A stretch of 40,712 nt of DNA from Rhodospirillales bacterium (GCA_903970385.1 CAJCIN010000072.1:1-40712), one strand, 5' to 3'. Positions 26,486 to 34,263 are shown, numbered from the stretch's first letter. The notes: generated from the letters alone by a model not told the origin. A program made the numbers and translations.

Positions 26486-27373
26486 GTGCCGAACACGCCG
26501 TTCGTGACCAGCGCGAGCCCATCGTATAAAGCACCGTTCGTTCGCACCGACGGCGGCGCGCTCCGCGCCGTCGTCGTCGTGCGTCCCGCGGCGAGCATCG
26601 CGGCGATCGCGCCCGTCCACGGCGAGTCTCATCCGATCGCCGATCGTGCGGCCGAGCAGCACCGCATCTTCACGGGCCGCCTCGCGTCGTTCGGCATCGC
26701 GACGATCGAAGCCGAGCCCGATGCGGCGGCGCCGTTCGGGCCGCTCTGCGCCGACGGAGCCGTGATCTTTTCCGACGGCGCGTTCCTGATGCGCCCGAGC
26801 GATCTACGACGTCGCGGCGAGGTCGCCGCGCTCGAGGCCGCCCTCGGCCGCGCCGGCATTCCGATCGTCGGGCGTATCGAAGCGCCGGGGCTGCTCGACG
26901 GCGGCGACGTCATCGTCGCCGGCGATACGGTGTATCTCGGCGTGTCGACGAAACGGCAAGCCGAAGTCGGCATCGCGGCCGCGGTGCACGGCAACGTGTT
27001 CGGCCGCGAACAGCTCGCCGCGTACGCGCGCTCGAAGGGATGCACGGTCGTCGCAGTTCCGATGGCGGCGGAGGTCCGGCGGCTCAAGTCGGTCGCATCG
27101 CTCATCGCCCCGGAAACCATTCTCTACGCGCCGGGACTGCTCGACGGCGATGCATTCGGAACGCTCGAGAAGATCGCGGCGCCGCGCGGCGAGGATTACG
27201 CTGCCGGCGTGCTCGCGCTCGGTAATCGGCGCGTGCTCGCGAACCTGCGGTTTCGCGAGACGACGCCGCTCCTGCGCAAGGCGAAGTTCACCGTCGACTC
27301 GATCGATCTGTGGGAGTTCGGAAAGATCGGCGCGACGCCGTCCGTGATGGCGCTCGCGCTCAAGCGGGACTGA
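26486..27373 (+). CDS. DDAH/amidinotransferase-fold protein lacking the catalytic triad
   Basis: The 295-residue protein is collinear with dimethylarginine dimethylaminohydrolase (DDAH), which hydrolyses methylated arginines using Cys, His and Glu. Matching segments are VGRIEAPGLLDGGDVIVAGD, VRRLKS, YAAGVLALGN and DSIDLWEFGKIGATPSVMAL. Compared with the Pseudomonas enzyme recalled from memory (VEAGD, VLHLKT, GGVSCMSL), Glu is Asp138, His is Arg199 and the nucleophile Cys is Val287 (27344-27346). All three catalytic positions therefore differ, so arginine hydrolysis by the usual mechanism is unlikely. The frame is intact to the C-terminus, so this is not simple decay. It could be a binding or regulatory protein. 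It begins an operon-like run with the metallophosphoesterase and ABC exporter, 4 bases downstream. Confidence 0.85.
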   Translation: MPNTPFVTSASPSYKAPFVRTDGGALRAVVVVRPAASIAAIAPVHGESHPIADRAAEQHRIFTGRLASFGIATIEAEPDAAAPFGPLCADGAVIFSDGAFLMRPSDLRRRGEVAALEAALGRAGIPIVGRIEAPGLLDGGDVIVAGDTVYLGVSTKRQAEVGIAAAVHGNVFGREQLAAYARSKGCTVVAVPMAAEVRRLKSVASLIAPETILYAPGLLDGDAFGTLEKIAAPRGEDYAAGVLALGNRRVLANLRFRETTPLLRKAKFTVDSIDLWEFGKIGATPSVMALALKRD

Positions 27374-27377
27374 CCGC

Positions 27378-28103
27378 ATGCGCGTGGCCGCGTTCTCCGA
27401 CATCCACGGAAACATCCGCGCGTTCGACGCGTGTCTCGCCGATCTGCGCGAACAGGGCGGCGCCGATACGATCGTCGGCGCGGGCGACTACTGCATGGAC
27501 GGCCCCGCACCCGCGGCCGTCCTCGAACGCCTCGCCGACGTCGGTGCGCTCTGCGTGCGCGGCAACACGGACCGGTACATCTCGGACGTCGCGGCGCTCA
27601 CCGACGACGAAGAAGACGGGCATCTCGCGTGGCAACGGCGCGCGCTCGGCGAGACGTGGGTCGCGTGGTTACGCGAGCTTCCGGCCAGCTTGACGTTCGG
27701 CAGCGGCCACGACGCGTTGCTCGTGGTGCACGCGAACCCGAAGACCGACGACGAACACATCTGGCCGGATGCGGACGACGCGTTTCTCGAGCGCGTGACG
27801 GCCGGAGTGCAAGAGCGCACGATCGCGTTCGGTCACCTGCATCTCCCGTACGTGCGCGCGTGGCGCGACCGCTTGTTCGTCAACGTCGCGTCGGCCGGTC
27901 TGCCGAAGGACGGCGACGCGCGCGCCGGCTATGCGATCCTCACGCAGCGTTCGGGCGGATGGCAAGTGAAGCATCGTCGCGTGGCGTTCGACGTCGACCG
28001 CGTGATCGACGACATCGAGAAGAGCGGCATGCCCGACCGCGAGAAGCGCGTGCGCGTCTTGCGACGCCATCGCTACAAGAGCATCGATGAACGGATCCCA
28101 TAA
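27378..28103 (+). CDS. Metallophosphoesterase, YfcE/calcineurin-like
   Basis: This 241-residue cytoplasmic phosphoesterase of the calcineurin fold uses two metal ions. The motifs are in order: FSDIHGNIRAF (DxH), VGAGDYCMDGP (GD), CVRGNTDRYI (GN), LVVHANPKTD (His) and FGHLHLPY (GHxH). The small size and N-terminal arrangement match the YfcE/MJ0936 group. The C-terminal tail (DREKRVRVLRRHRYK) is basic. It lies 4 bases after the DDAH-like gene and overlaps the ABC ATPase gene by 17 bases, so it is co-expressed with both. The substrate, probably a phosphodiester or nucleotide, cannot be deduced. Confidence 0.93.
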   Translation: MRVAAFSDIHGNIRAFDACLADLREQGGADTIVGAGDYCMDGPAPAAVLERLADVGALCVRGNTDRYISDVAALTDDEEDGHLAWQRRALGETWVAWLRELPASLTFGSGHDALLVVHANPKTDDEHIWPDADDAFLERVTAGVQERTIAFGHLHLPYVRAWRDRLFVNVASAGLPKDGDARAGYAILTQRSGGWQVKHRRVAFDVDRVIDDIEKSGMPDREKRVRVLRRHRYKSIDERIP

Positions 28104-29019
28104 TCCGCAGAGCGCGCTGCGCGTAACGGATCTCGTCAAACGCTACGGAGACTTCGCCGCCGTCGACGGCGTGTCGCTCGACGTCGCGAGCGGCGACTTC
28201 TTCGGGTTTCTCGGGCCGAACGGTGCGGGGAAGACGACGACGATCAACGCGATCGTCGGGCTCGCGACGCTGACCTCCGGCACGATCGAGATCTTCGGTC
28301 ACGACATCGTGCGTGATTGGCGGGCGGCGCGACGGCTCGTCGGGCTCGCGCCGCAGGAATACAACTTCGATCGCTATCTCTCGATTCGCGACGTCCTGAT
28401 CTATCAGGCCGGCTACTACGGGTTGCGCGGCGCCGCGGTGCGCAGACGCGCCGACGATCTCCTCGCGCGCTTCGAGCTCGACTCGAAAGCGGGCGACACG
28501 TTCGTGAAACTCTCGGGCGGTATGAAGCGGCGGCTCTCCCTCGCGCGCGCGCTGATCCACGAACCGCAGTTGCTGATTCTCGACGAGCCGACGGCCGGCG
28601 TCGACGTCGAGCTGCGTATCGAACTGTGGGCGCTCTTGCGCGAACTCAACGCGCGCGGCACGACGATCATCCTGACGACGCACTATCTCGAAGAGGCCGA
28701 GTCGCTCTGCCGGAACATCGCGATCGTCGAGGGCGGAAAGATCGTCGCGATGGAGCCGACGGCCAAGCTGCTCGGGCGCCGCGGGTCGACGCTGCACGTC
28801 ACGCTCGAAGCGCCGATCGCCGCGCTCGTGCCGGCGTCGCTCGCCGCGCGCGGCGCGATCTACGACGCATCGACGCGGACGCTCGCGTTCCCGAACATCG
28901 CGCCGCAAGCGATCGCGGCCACGCTCGCAGACATTCAAGCGGAGGGTCTCGCGGTCGCGGACGTCGATTTCGCGCGGTCGAACCTGCAAGACGTCTTTCT
29001 CGATCTGGTCGGACACTGA
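28087..29019 (+). CDS. ABC-2-type exporter ATP-binding subunit
   Basis: This is a 310-residue ATPase. Walker A is GPNGAGKTTTINAIVG, the Q-loop lies near APQEYNFDRYL, the signature is LSGGMKRRLSLARAL, Walker B is LLILDEPTAGVDVELR and the H-loop is TTHYLEEAE. The C-terminal extension of about 80 residues after the H-loop is usual for ATPases paired with ABC-2 permeases of the YadG/NodI type. The start overlaps the phosphoesterase gene, and the permease begins within the stop codon. Together they form a two-gene exporter; the cargo (for example polysaccharide, lipid or drug) is unknown. Confidence 0.95.
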   Translation: MNGSHNPQSALRVTDLVKRYGDFAAVDGVSLDVASGDFFGFLGPNGAGKTTTINAIVGLATLTSGTIEIFGHDIVRDWRAARRLVGLAPQEYNFDRYLSIRDVLIYQAGYYGLRGAAVRRRADDLLARFELDSKAGDTFVKLSGGMKRRLSLARALIHEPQLLILDEPTAGVDVELRIELWALLRELNARGTTIILTTHYLEEAESLCRNIAIVEGGKIVAMEPTAKLLGRRGSTLHVTLEAPIAALVPASLAARGAIYDASTRTLAFPNIAPQAIAATLADIQAEGLAVADVDFARSNLQDVFLDLVGH

Positions 29020-29810
29020 TGGCGAATTCGATGGACGTCTGGGGCTTTCGCAATCCCGTCGGGCTCGCGACGCTCGTCAAACGCGAACTCGTGCGCACGA
29101 TCAAGGTCATCAATCAGGTGATCTGGCCGCCGATCATCACGACGATCCTCTACGTCCTCGTGTTCGGTCTCGGGCTCGGTAGCCAAGTGCGGGCGATTCA
29201 AGGCGTGCCGTACGCGGCGTTCCTCATCCCGGGCCTGATCATGCTGCAAGTGATCGATCAGACCTACGGCGAGTCGTCGAGCTCGCTGTTTCAGGGACGC
29301 TTCATGTACTCGATCCAGGAGCTGCTCGTCGCGCCGCTCTCGGCCGCCGAGATCGTCACCGGCTTCATCGTCGCGTCGATCGTGCGCGCGCTCGCCATCG
29401 CGATGCTGATCCTCGGCGTCGGTTTCGTCATGGTGCGCACGGTTCCCGAGAATTGGACGCTGTATTTCGGCATGACCGTTCTCGTCGCGACGCTCTTCGC
29501 AGCGATCGGGATGATCTTCGGTCTGCTCGCCGAGAAGTTCGATCACATCGCCGTGTTCACGACCTTCGTCATCACGCCGCTCGTGTTCGTCGGAGGCGTC
29601 TTCACCTCGGCGAAATTCCTACCGCCGCTCGTCCGCCAAGTCTCGCTCTTCAATCCCATGTTCTACATGATCGACGCGTTCCGGTATTCGTTCACGGGTC
29701 ACAGCGACGTGCCGCTCGCGCTCTCGCTTTCGATCGTGTGCGTGCTGACGGCCGTCTCGCTCGTCGTCGTGCTACGGATGATCGGCGCCGGCTACAAACT
29801 CCGCGTCTGA
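29019..29810 (+). CDS. ABC-2-type exporter permease subunit
   Basis: The protein has 263 residues and about six membrane segments, with the usual cytoplasmic N-terminus (VKRELVRTIKVINQVIWPP). The ABC-2 signature region can be seen as FTTFVITPLVFVGGVFTS followed by LPPLVRQVSLFNPMFY and IDAFRYSF. The ATG shares one base with the ATPase stop, the standard coupled arrangement (YadG/YadH-like). With the ATPase it forms a homodimeric-type exporter. After it there is a 50-base gap with a hairpin at 29819-29838 (GCCCGC with GCGGGC), then the thioredoxin-TPR gene, which may or may not be in the same transcript. Confidence 0.94.
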   Translation: MANSMDVWGFRNPVGLATLVKRELVRTIKVINQVIWPPIITTILYVLVFGLGLGSQVRAIQGVPYAAFLIPGLIMLQVIDQTYGESSSSLFQGRFMYSIQELLVAPLSAAEIVTGFIVASIVRALAIAMLILGVGFVMVRTVPENWTLYFGMTVLVATLFAAIGMIFGLLAEKFDHIAVFTTFVITPLVFVGGVFTSAKFLPPLVRQVSLFNPMFYMIDAFRYSFTGHSDVPLALSLSIVCVLTAVSLVVVLRMIGAGYKLRV

Positions 29811-29860
29811 GCGACCTCGCCCGCGGTGGACAGCGGGCCCACGGCGGCGAAAGCGTGGTG

Positions 29861-31525
29861 ATGCCGTACCGTCGCCTGATTCCCGCGCTGCTGGCCGCCG
29901 CGCTTCCGCTCGGAGTCTCCGCGGATCCGTCCGCCGCGCCCTCTGCCGTCGCACCGCCCACGACGGCGCCCGCCGCCGGCCTGACCGTCGGCATGCCCGC
30001 GCCCGCCTTCAGCGTCAAAACGCTCGACGGTAAGACGGTCGGGCTCGAAAATTACCGCGGTAAGACGCTCGTCATCAACGTCTGGGCCACGTGGTGCCCT
30101 CCGTGCCGCGAAGAGATGCCCGAGCTGATGACCTCGGCCCCGAAGTATGCGAAGGACGGGACCGTCGCGTTCCTCGGCGTGGATACGACGGAGCAGGCGC
30201 CGATCGTACGCGCGTACGCCGCCGCGAAGAACGTGCCGTACCCGCTCGCGCTCGGCACCGACGCCTCGTTCGGGCGCGCGTACGACATCCAGGCATTCCC
30301 GACGACGTTCGTCATCGACGCGAACGGCATCTTACGCGCTCGCTACGTCGATACGCTCGCGCCGCGCCAGCTCGCCGAACTGGTCGCCGCGGGCAAAGCG
30401 GGCCGCAACGCCGCGATCGTCTCGCCGCTGCAGTCGAAGATCGACGCGTCGCTCGCGGATCCCGCGATCGCGTTCACGTCGAGCGATCCGGCGGCGATCG
30501 AGGCCAATGCCAAGGCGGCGGATGCGGCGATCGATCGTGCGGAGAAAATGCTCGACGATAGCGATGCCGCCGCGGGCAACTCGACCGATTTCTTCCGCAC
30601 GCGCGCCGAAGAAGCGGCGCTTCGCGATCGCGCGGTCGCCGCACTCGTCAACGTCGGGACGTCCGTGACGGACAAGTCGCTCTTGCCGCGCATGAGCGGC
30701 GATGCGGCGCTCGAGGGCGAGCGCTGGAGCGACGCGCTCGACGCGTACCGTTCGGTGCTCGCCGTCGATCCGAAGAACGAGGACGCACTCGGGGGCATCG
30801 CGCAAGCGTCTTCGCGGCTCAAGAACTACGACGCGGCGGTCGCGGCCGACCAGCAACTGACCGCGCTCGCTCCCGACGACGCGACGGCGCTCGTGAGTCT
30901 CGGATTGACGCAGCAAGAGGCGGGGCATGCGGCCGATGCGTACGCGACGTTCGACCGTGCGATCGCGCTCGCGAAGAAGCACGTCGATGCGAGCCACGGC
31001 AAAGCGGGCGACGTGCGCATGCTCGCGTACGTCCACATGTACGCGGGCCGGACGTACGCGAAGAACGGCGATACCGCGCACGCACGGGCGCAATTCGAAG
31101 AGATGCTCGCGTGGACGCAAAAGTTACCGGCGAACAATCCTCGTCACGACATGTACCTCGAGGAAGGTCAGGAAGCGATCGCGGCGCTCGGGCTCGTGTC
31201 TCCGGCCGGCATCTCCGTCTCGCTCGCACCGTGGATCGGTGCCGACCTGCCGGGCAGCGTGCCGAGCACCATCAAGTATCGTTTGGTGCTCGCGGGAACG
31301 GCCGGGAAGAACGTGACGCTCGAGGCGTCGGGTCTCCCGAAAGCGTGGGTCGCGTCGTTCTGCAGCGACAAGGTCTGCGCGCCGATGCGCGATGCGGTCG
31401 TCATTCCGCAGTCCGGTGTCAAGATCGTCGAGTTCCAACTGATTCCGCCGAGCGGTAAGCCGCCGGCGCCGAAGGTCCGCGTCACGGGCCACGACGGTTC
31501 GTCGGAAGCCTCGGCGACGACGTAA
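29861..31525 (+). CDS. Exported TlpA-like thioredoxin fused to TPR repeats and a C-terminal beta domain
   Basis: The protein has 554 residues with a signal peptide (LIPALLAAALPLGVSA). Residues about 42-185 form a TlpA/ResA-type thioredoxin domain with the redox site VWATWCPPCREEMPEL and the cis-Pro region AFPTTFVIDANG. From about residue 280 to 420 there are helical tetratricopeptide-like repeats (for example WSDALDAYRSVLAVDPKNEDALG, then YDAAVAADQQLTALAPDDATALVSLG), and the last 110 residues form a beta-rich domain with a CSDKVC pair that might be a disulphide. The starting ATG is at 29861; GTG codons just upstream are alternatives. It is presumably a periplasmic thiol oxidoreductase that docks onto partners through its repeats. 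Confidence 0.88.
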   Translation: MPYRRLIPALLAAALPLGVSADPSAAPSAVAPPTTAPAAGLTVGMPAPAFSVKTLDGKTVGLENYRGKTLVINVWATWCPPCREEMPELMTSAPKYAKDGTVAFLGVDTTEQAPIVRAYAAAKNVPYPLALGTDASFGRAYDIQAFPTTFVIDANGILRARYVDTLAPRQLAELVAAGKAGRNAAIVSPLQSKIDASLADPAIAFTSSDPAAIEANAKAADAAIDRAEKMLDDSDAAAGNSTDFFRTRAEEAALRDRAVAALVNVGTSVTDKSLLPRMSGDAALEGERWSDALDAYRSVLAVDPKNEDALGGIAQASSRLKNYDAAVAADQQLTALAPDDATALVSLGLTQQEAGHAADAYATFDRAIALAKKHVDASHGKAGDVRMLAYVHMYAGRTYAKNGDTAHARAQFEEMLAWTQKLPANNPRHDMYLEEGQEAIAALGLVSPAGISVSLAPWIGADLPGSVPSTIKYRLVLAGTAGKNVTLEASGLPKAWVASFCSDKVCAPMRDAVVIPQSGVKIVEFQLIPPSGKPPAPKVRVTGHDGSSEASATT

Positions 31526-31531
31526 TCTGCC

Positions 31532-31693
31532 TTAGACGCGCGTGCCGCGATTCGCGATGAACACGTACCAGAGGATCACGAGCGCGAGCAGCGTCCCGAA
31601 TCCGTAGCCGAAAATGTTCTGCATGGCCGGGACGAAGAGCTCGAACACGACGTACAGCACGATAACGATCAAGAGAAGGTAACGCAGGCTCAT
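31532..31693 (-). CDS. 53-residue two-helix membrane protein
   Basis: On the minus strand an ATG at 31693 opens a 53-codon frame ending at TAA (31532-31534). The product has a hydrophobic helix (YLLLIVIVLYVVFELFV), a short loop with a Gly-rich turn (QNIFGYGFGT) and a second helix (LLALVILWYVFIA), then a basic tail (NRGTRV). This is a well-formed hairpin membrane protein. AAGGTG lies about 7 bases upstream and could serve as ribosome site. It is convergent with the thioredoxin-TPR gene, with 6 bases between the stop codons. The family is unknown to me. Confidence 0.72.
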   Translation of the reverse strand: MSLRYLLLIVIVLYVVFELFVPAMQNIFGYGFGTLLALVILWYVFIANRGTRV

Positions 31694-31811
31694 GCCGACA
31701 CCTTACCCGCTCAGAAAGCAAGTTAAGCCTTGCGTTTGTGACCGAATCGACTCCGCGATTGTTCAGTATGAGGCGCGCCGATCGCGCGACATTCTGAAGG
31801 AGTCATTTCTC

Positions 31812-32291
31812 ATGGCAGACCACGACAAGCACGACAAAGAGCCGGACCGGACGATCGCGGCACTGTTCCAATCGCGCGCGGAAGCGCGTGCGACGATCGC
31901 CGCGCTGCACAAGGCGAAGTATTCGCACACGTGGCTCGGTTCCACGAGCGTTGCGGAAACGGCCGGCGGCGAAGAAGCGGTGACGGTCGAATCCGGCGGA
32001 TTCTTTTCCGGCACGCAGAGCCTCGTGGACGCACTCGTGTCGCGCGGCGTAACGGGCGACGCCGCGCGCAGTCTCGAGCATCGCGTCGAACCCGGCAACG
32101 CTTTGTTGACGGTCGATCCCAAGGATCGAGATCTACGCGAGGCGCTCGATATCATCGAAGCACACGGCGGGCGTAGCGCTCACGCCTTGGGCTCCGGAAG
32201 CGAATGGGGCGCGTGGCCCGCGACCGGGCGTACGTTCACGGATCTCAACGGTGACGAGGAGTTCGAAGAAGCCCTCTTCATGCGACGCTGA
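31812..32291 (+). CDS. General-stress-type cytoplasmic protein of unknown function
   Basis: This is a 159-residue soluble protein. The ATG at 31812 has AAGGAG 9 bases upstream, the best ribosome site in this part of the window. After a charged leader (ADHDKHDKEPD) come TIAALFQSRAEARATIAALH and a glycine-rich middle, then a second helix-strand unit (SLVDALVSRGVTGDAARSLE) and NALLTVDPKDRDLREALDII. This pair of alpha/beta units resembles general stress protein 17M/YflT-like and related heat-induced proteins, a resemblance I infer from pattern. The C-terminus is acidic (LNGDEEFEEALF). A perfect hairpin follows within 12 bases, so it is probably monocistronic. Confidence 0.8.
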   Translation: MADHDKHDKEPDRTIAALFQSRAEARATIAALHKAKYSHTWLGSTSVAETAGGEEAVTVESGGFFSGTQSLVDALVSRGVTGDAARSLEHRVEPGNALLTVDPKDRDLREALDIIEAHGGRSAHALGSGSEWGAWPATGRTFTDLNGDEEFEEALFMRR

Positions 32292-32302
32292 ACGTCGCGC
32301 GC

Positions 32303-32332
32303 GAGGAGCCGGCCGTCGGAGGCCGGCTCCTC
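32303..32332. terminator. Perfect 12-bp hairpin between convergent genes
   Basis: GAGGAGCCGGCC (32303-32314) pairs exactly with GGCCGGCTCCTC (32321-32332) around a six-base loop. It lies between the stress-type gene on the plus strand and a minus-strand small gene that ends at 32348, so it could terminate both. No T run follows on either side. Confidence 0.6.
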
Positions 32333-32347
32333 ATCGACATGCGGTCG

Positions 32348-32521
32348 TTAACGCGCCATCGACGAAGCGGACGCGGACGGTAGTGGAGACGTGAAGACCG
32401 TCGGGGCGCCGCTCGGCACGGCTTGGAACGTGCTCGGCGCGGATGATGCAGCGCTCGCAGCGTGGGAGGCGATCGCGGTCAACGCGACGGCGATGGTGGC
32501 GAGGAATAAGCGTTGTCTCAT
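32348..32521 (-). CDS. Possible 57-residue secreted Ala/Ser/Pro-rich peptide
   Basis: On the minus strand an ATG at 32521 opens a 57-codon frame. The first 24 residues are a convincing signal peptide (MRQRLFLATIAVALTAIASH, then AASA), after which about 33 residues rich in Ala, Ser and Pro follow with no Cys. The open frame extends 7 codons upstream to another ATG. No strong ribosome site is visible, and the overlapping plus-strand frame also lacks stops for a stretch, so this call is tentative. It is convergent with the stress-type gene, with a perfect hairpin between. The family is unknown. Confidence 0.45.
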   Translation of the reverse strand: MRQRLFLATIAVALTAIASHAASAASSAPSTFQAVPSGAPTVFTSPLPSASASSMAR

Positions 32522-32671
32522 GTTCGCTGATACCGCAGGCAAGCACGTTCAAAACGGCAGAGCAATTCGCATGTATGGGACGCTCCGTGGCCGTTATCGT
32601 TTCCGCATCCATGCGACGCAGTAGACCGGTTCTCGGACGCGTAACGCACGTCGCCGGAGGCTCTCGCCGAC

Positions 32672-33445
32672 TTGAAGGTCGCCACGTTCAACATCAACGG
32701 CATCAACCGTCGCCTCGAGCTCTTGCTCGCGTGGCTGCGGAAGGCGAAGCCCGACGTCGTATGTCTTCAAGAGATCAAGTGTTACGACTCGCTGTTTCCG
32801 GCGCGTGCGCTCGCAGATGCGGGATATACGTCGCTCTGTCGCGGTCAGGGTCCGCATCACGGCGTCGCGCTCTTGTTTCGCGACGGAAGCGGCATCGAGA
32901 CGCGGCGAGACCTGCCGGGCGATGCATCGGACCGGGAGGCGCGTTACGTCGAAGCCGCGTTTCGCGGCATCTTGATCGGGTGCATCTACCTTCCGAACGG
33001 CAACCCGCAGCCCGGTCCTAAATTCGAGTACAAGATGCGGTGGTTCGAGCGGTTGTCGGCGTATGCGGCGGAGATCAAGGCCGCCGGAATCCCCGCGTTG
33101 CTCGTCGGCGATTATAACGTCGTTCCGACCGATGCCGATATCTATGCGATGCGATCGTGGCGAACCAACGCGCTCGTTCAGCCGGAGCCTCGCGAAGCCT
33201 ATGCGCGACTGCTCGGGCAGGGGTGGACCGACGCGATCCGCACGATGCACCCGGATGCGCCGATGTACACGTTTTGGGACTACATGCGAGGCGCGTGGGG
33301 TCGCGATGCCGGCATGCGCCTCGACCACTTCTTGCTGAGTCCGGATCTCGCGGCACGCCTCACCGACGCGAACGTCGACGCGTCGGTGCGCGGCGCGGAA
33401 AATGCGAGCGACCACGCACCGGCGTGGATCGAACTCGACGTGTAG
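32672..33445 (+). CDS. xthA: Exodeoxyribonuclease III (AP endonuclease)
   Basis: This base-excision repair enzyme cuts DNA 5' to abasic sites and trims 3' ends. The fold's motifs are complete: FNINGINRRL, VVCLQEIKC (metal-binding Glu), GILIGCIYLPNGNP, LLVGDYNVVPTDADIY (Asp and Asn of the active site), DAPMYTFWDY, GMRLDHFLLS (Asp-His) and ENASDHAPAWIEL (final His). The protein has 257 residues, a normal length. The start is a TTG at 32672, with GGAGG 11 bases upstream. It stands alone, with 123 bases to the next gene and no SOS-type box that I can recognise. The assignment is firm. Confidence 0.95.
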   Translation: MKVATFNINGINRRLELLLAWLRKAKPDVVCLQEIKCYDSLFPARALADAGYTSLCRGQGPHHGVALLFRDGSGIETRRDLPGDASDREARYVEAAFRGILIGCIYLPNGNPQPGPKFEYKMRWFERLSAYAAEIKAAGIPALLVGDYNVVPTDADIYAMRSWRTNALVQPEPREAYARLLGQGWTDAIRTMHPDAPMYTFWDYMRGAWGRDAGMRLDHFLLSPDLAARLTDANVDASVRGAENASDHAPAWIELDV

Positions 33446-33568
33446 ATCGGTGCAATTCTAAATCGATGATGAGCGTTTGAAGACGAGCGAGGCGCGGGCC
33501 GATTCGCGGACAACATCGAGCGGAGCCGCCGGAACGAGCGCGTCGGCGAGATACGATAGGATTTTCGG

Positions 33569-33856
33569 ATGATGAAGGCAGGCGAAGATACATCCCGAGA
33601 TGCGGTCCAGGCTCTAGCGACGGCCGCGGCCCGTAAGAGTTGGGAGCAGGCCGCGTTTCGCAACGGCATGTTCTTCATTCTGTTTCCGGCGATCGTGCCG
33701 TTCCCGCCGCTCGTAACGACGCTCCATCTGGTTCCGCGTTCGCTCACCGCGACCGTGGCGGTCGTCGTCGCCTGGATCGTCTTGGTCTTCTGCTCGATCG
33801 CCTTCGGCTCGTTCCGCATTCGTAGGTACAAGCGCGATCATCCGTTCGTGTCATAG
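33569..33856 (+). CDS. Small membrane protein of unknown function
   Basis: This 95-residue protein has a soluble, charged N-terminal helix (about residues 1-30), then two hydrophobic segments (MFFILFPAIVPFPPLVTTL and TATVAVVVAWIVLVFCSIAF) and a short basic tail (RIRRYKRDH). Two consecutive ATG codons are possible starts, at 33569 and 33572. A TACGAT box lies about 15 bases upstream but no convincing -35 partner is visible. The gene is convergent with the RidA-like gene, with 15 bases between the stops. Family unknown. Confidence 0.65.
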   Translation: MMKAGEDTSRDAVQALATAAARKSWEQAAFRNGMFFILFPAIVPFPPLVTTLHLVPRSLTATVAVVVAWIVLVFCSIAFGSFRIRRYKRDHPFVS

Positions 33857-33871
33857 CTTCGGCGTAGTCCG

Positions 33872-34252
33872 TCAAGCGGTGAACGCCGTCATGCGGATCG
33901 AGACGAGAACGCCCGGAAGATCGACGCCCAGCTTCGCCACGTAGCGTGCCGGCGGCTCGGAAGAAAACCACCGCGCATACTCGTCGTTCATTCCTGCGAA
34001 GTCGCCGGCGTGGCGGAGCAGGACGCCGACCTCGATCACGTCCTCGAGCCCGGCGCCGCCGGCCTCGAGGATCGCTTTGCAATTCGCGAGTGCCTGTCTG
34101 CACTGCTCGCCGATCGTGATTCCGGCGAGACCGCCCGTCATCGGGTCGATCCCGACGATGCCCGAGACGACGAAATACGGCCCGGCTTCGACGCCTTGGC
34201 TATAGAGCGGCGAGCTCGGGGCGTTCGCCGTCGAGACGATCTGTCGCGGCAC
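33872..34252 (-). CDS. RidA/YjgF-family protein
   Basis: Members of this 126-residue family deaminate reactive enamines and imines or act as small-molecule binding trimers. The order of motifs fits: SPLYSQGVEAGPYFVVSGIVGID, EQCRQALANCKAIL, GLEDVIEVGVLLRH, and the Arg that binds the carboxylate in PPARYVAKLGVDLPG. In E. coli RidA a Glu follows in IEIEAIA; the matching region here reads SIRMTAFTA, so that Glu seems absent. The start is a GTG at 34252. It lies 11 bases after the exported-protein gene on the same strand and is presumably co-transcribed with it. The family is clear, the reaction less so. Confidence 0.88.
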   Translation of the reverse strand: MPRQIVSTANAPSSPLYSQGVEAGPYFVVSGIVGIDPMTGGLAGITIGEQCRQALANCKAILEAGGAGLEDVIEVGVLLRHAGDFAGMNDEYARWFSSEPPARYVAKLGVDLPGVLVSIRMTAFTA

Positions 34253-34263
34253 GACGTGTCGTT

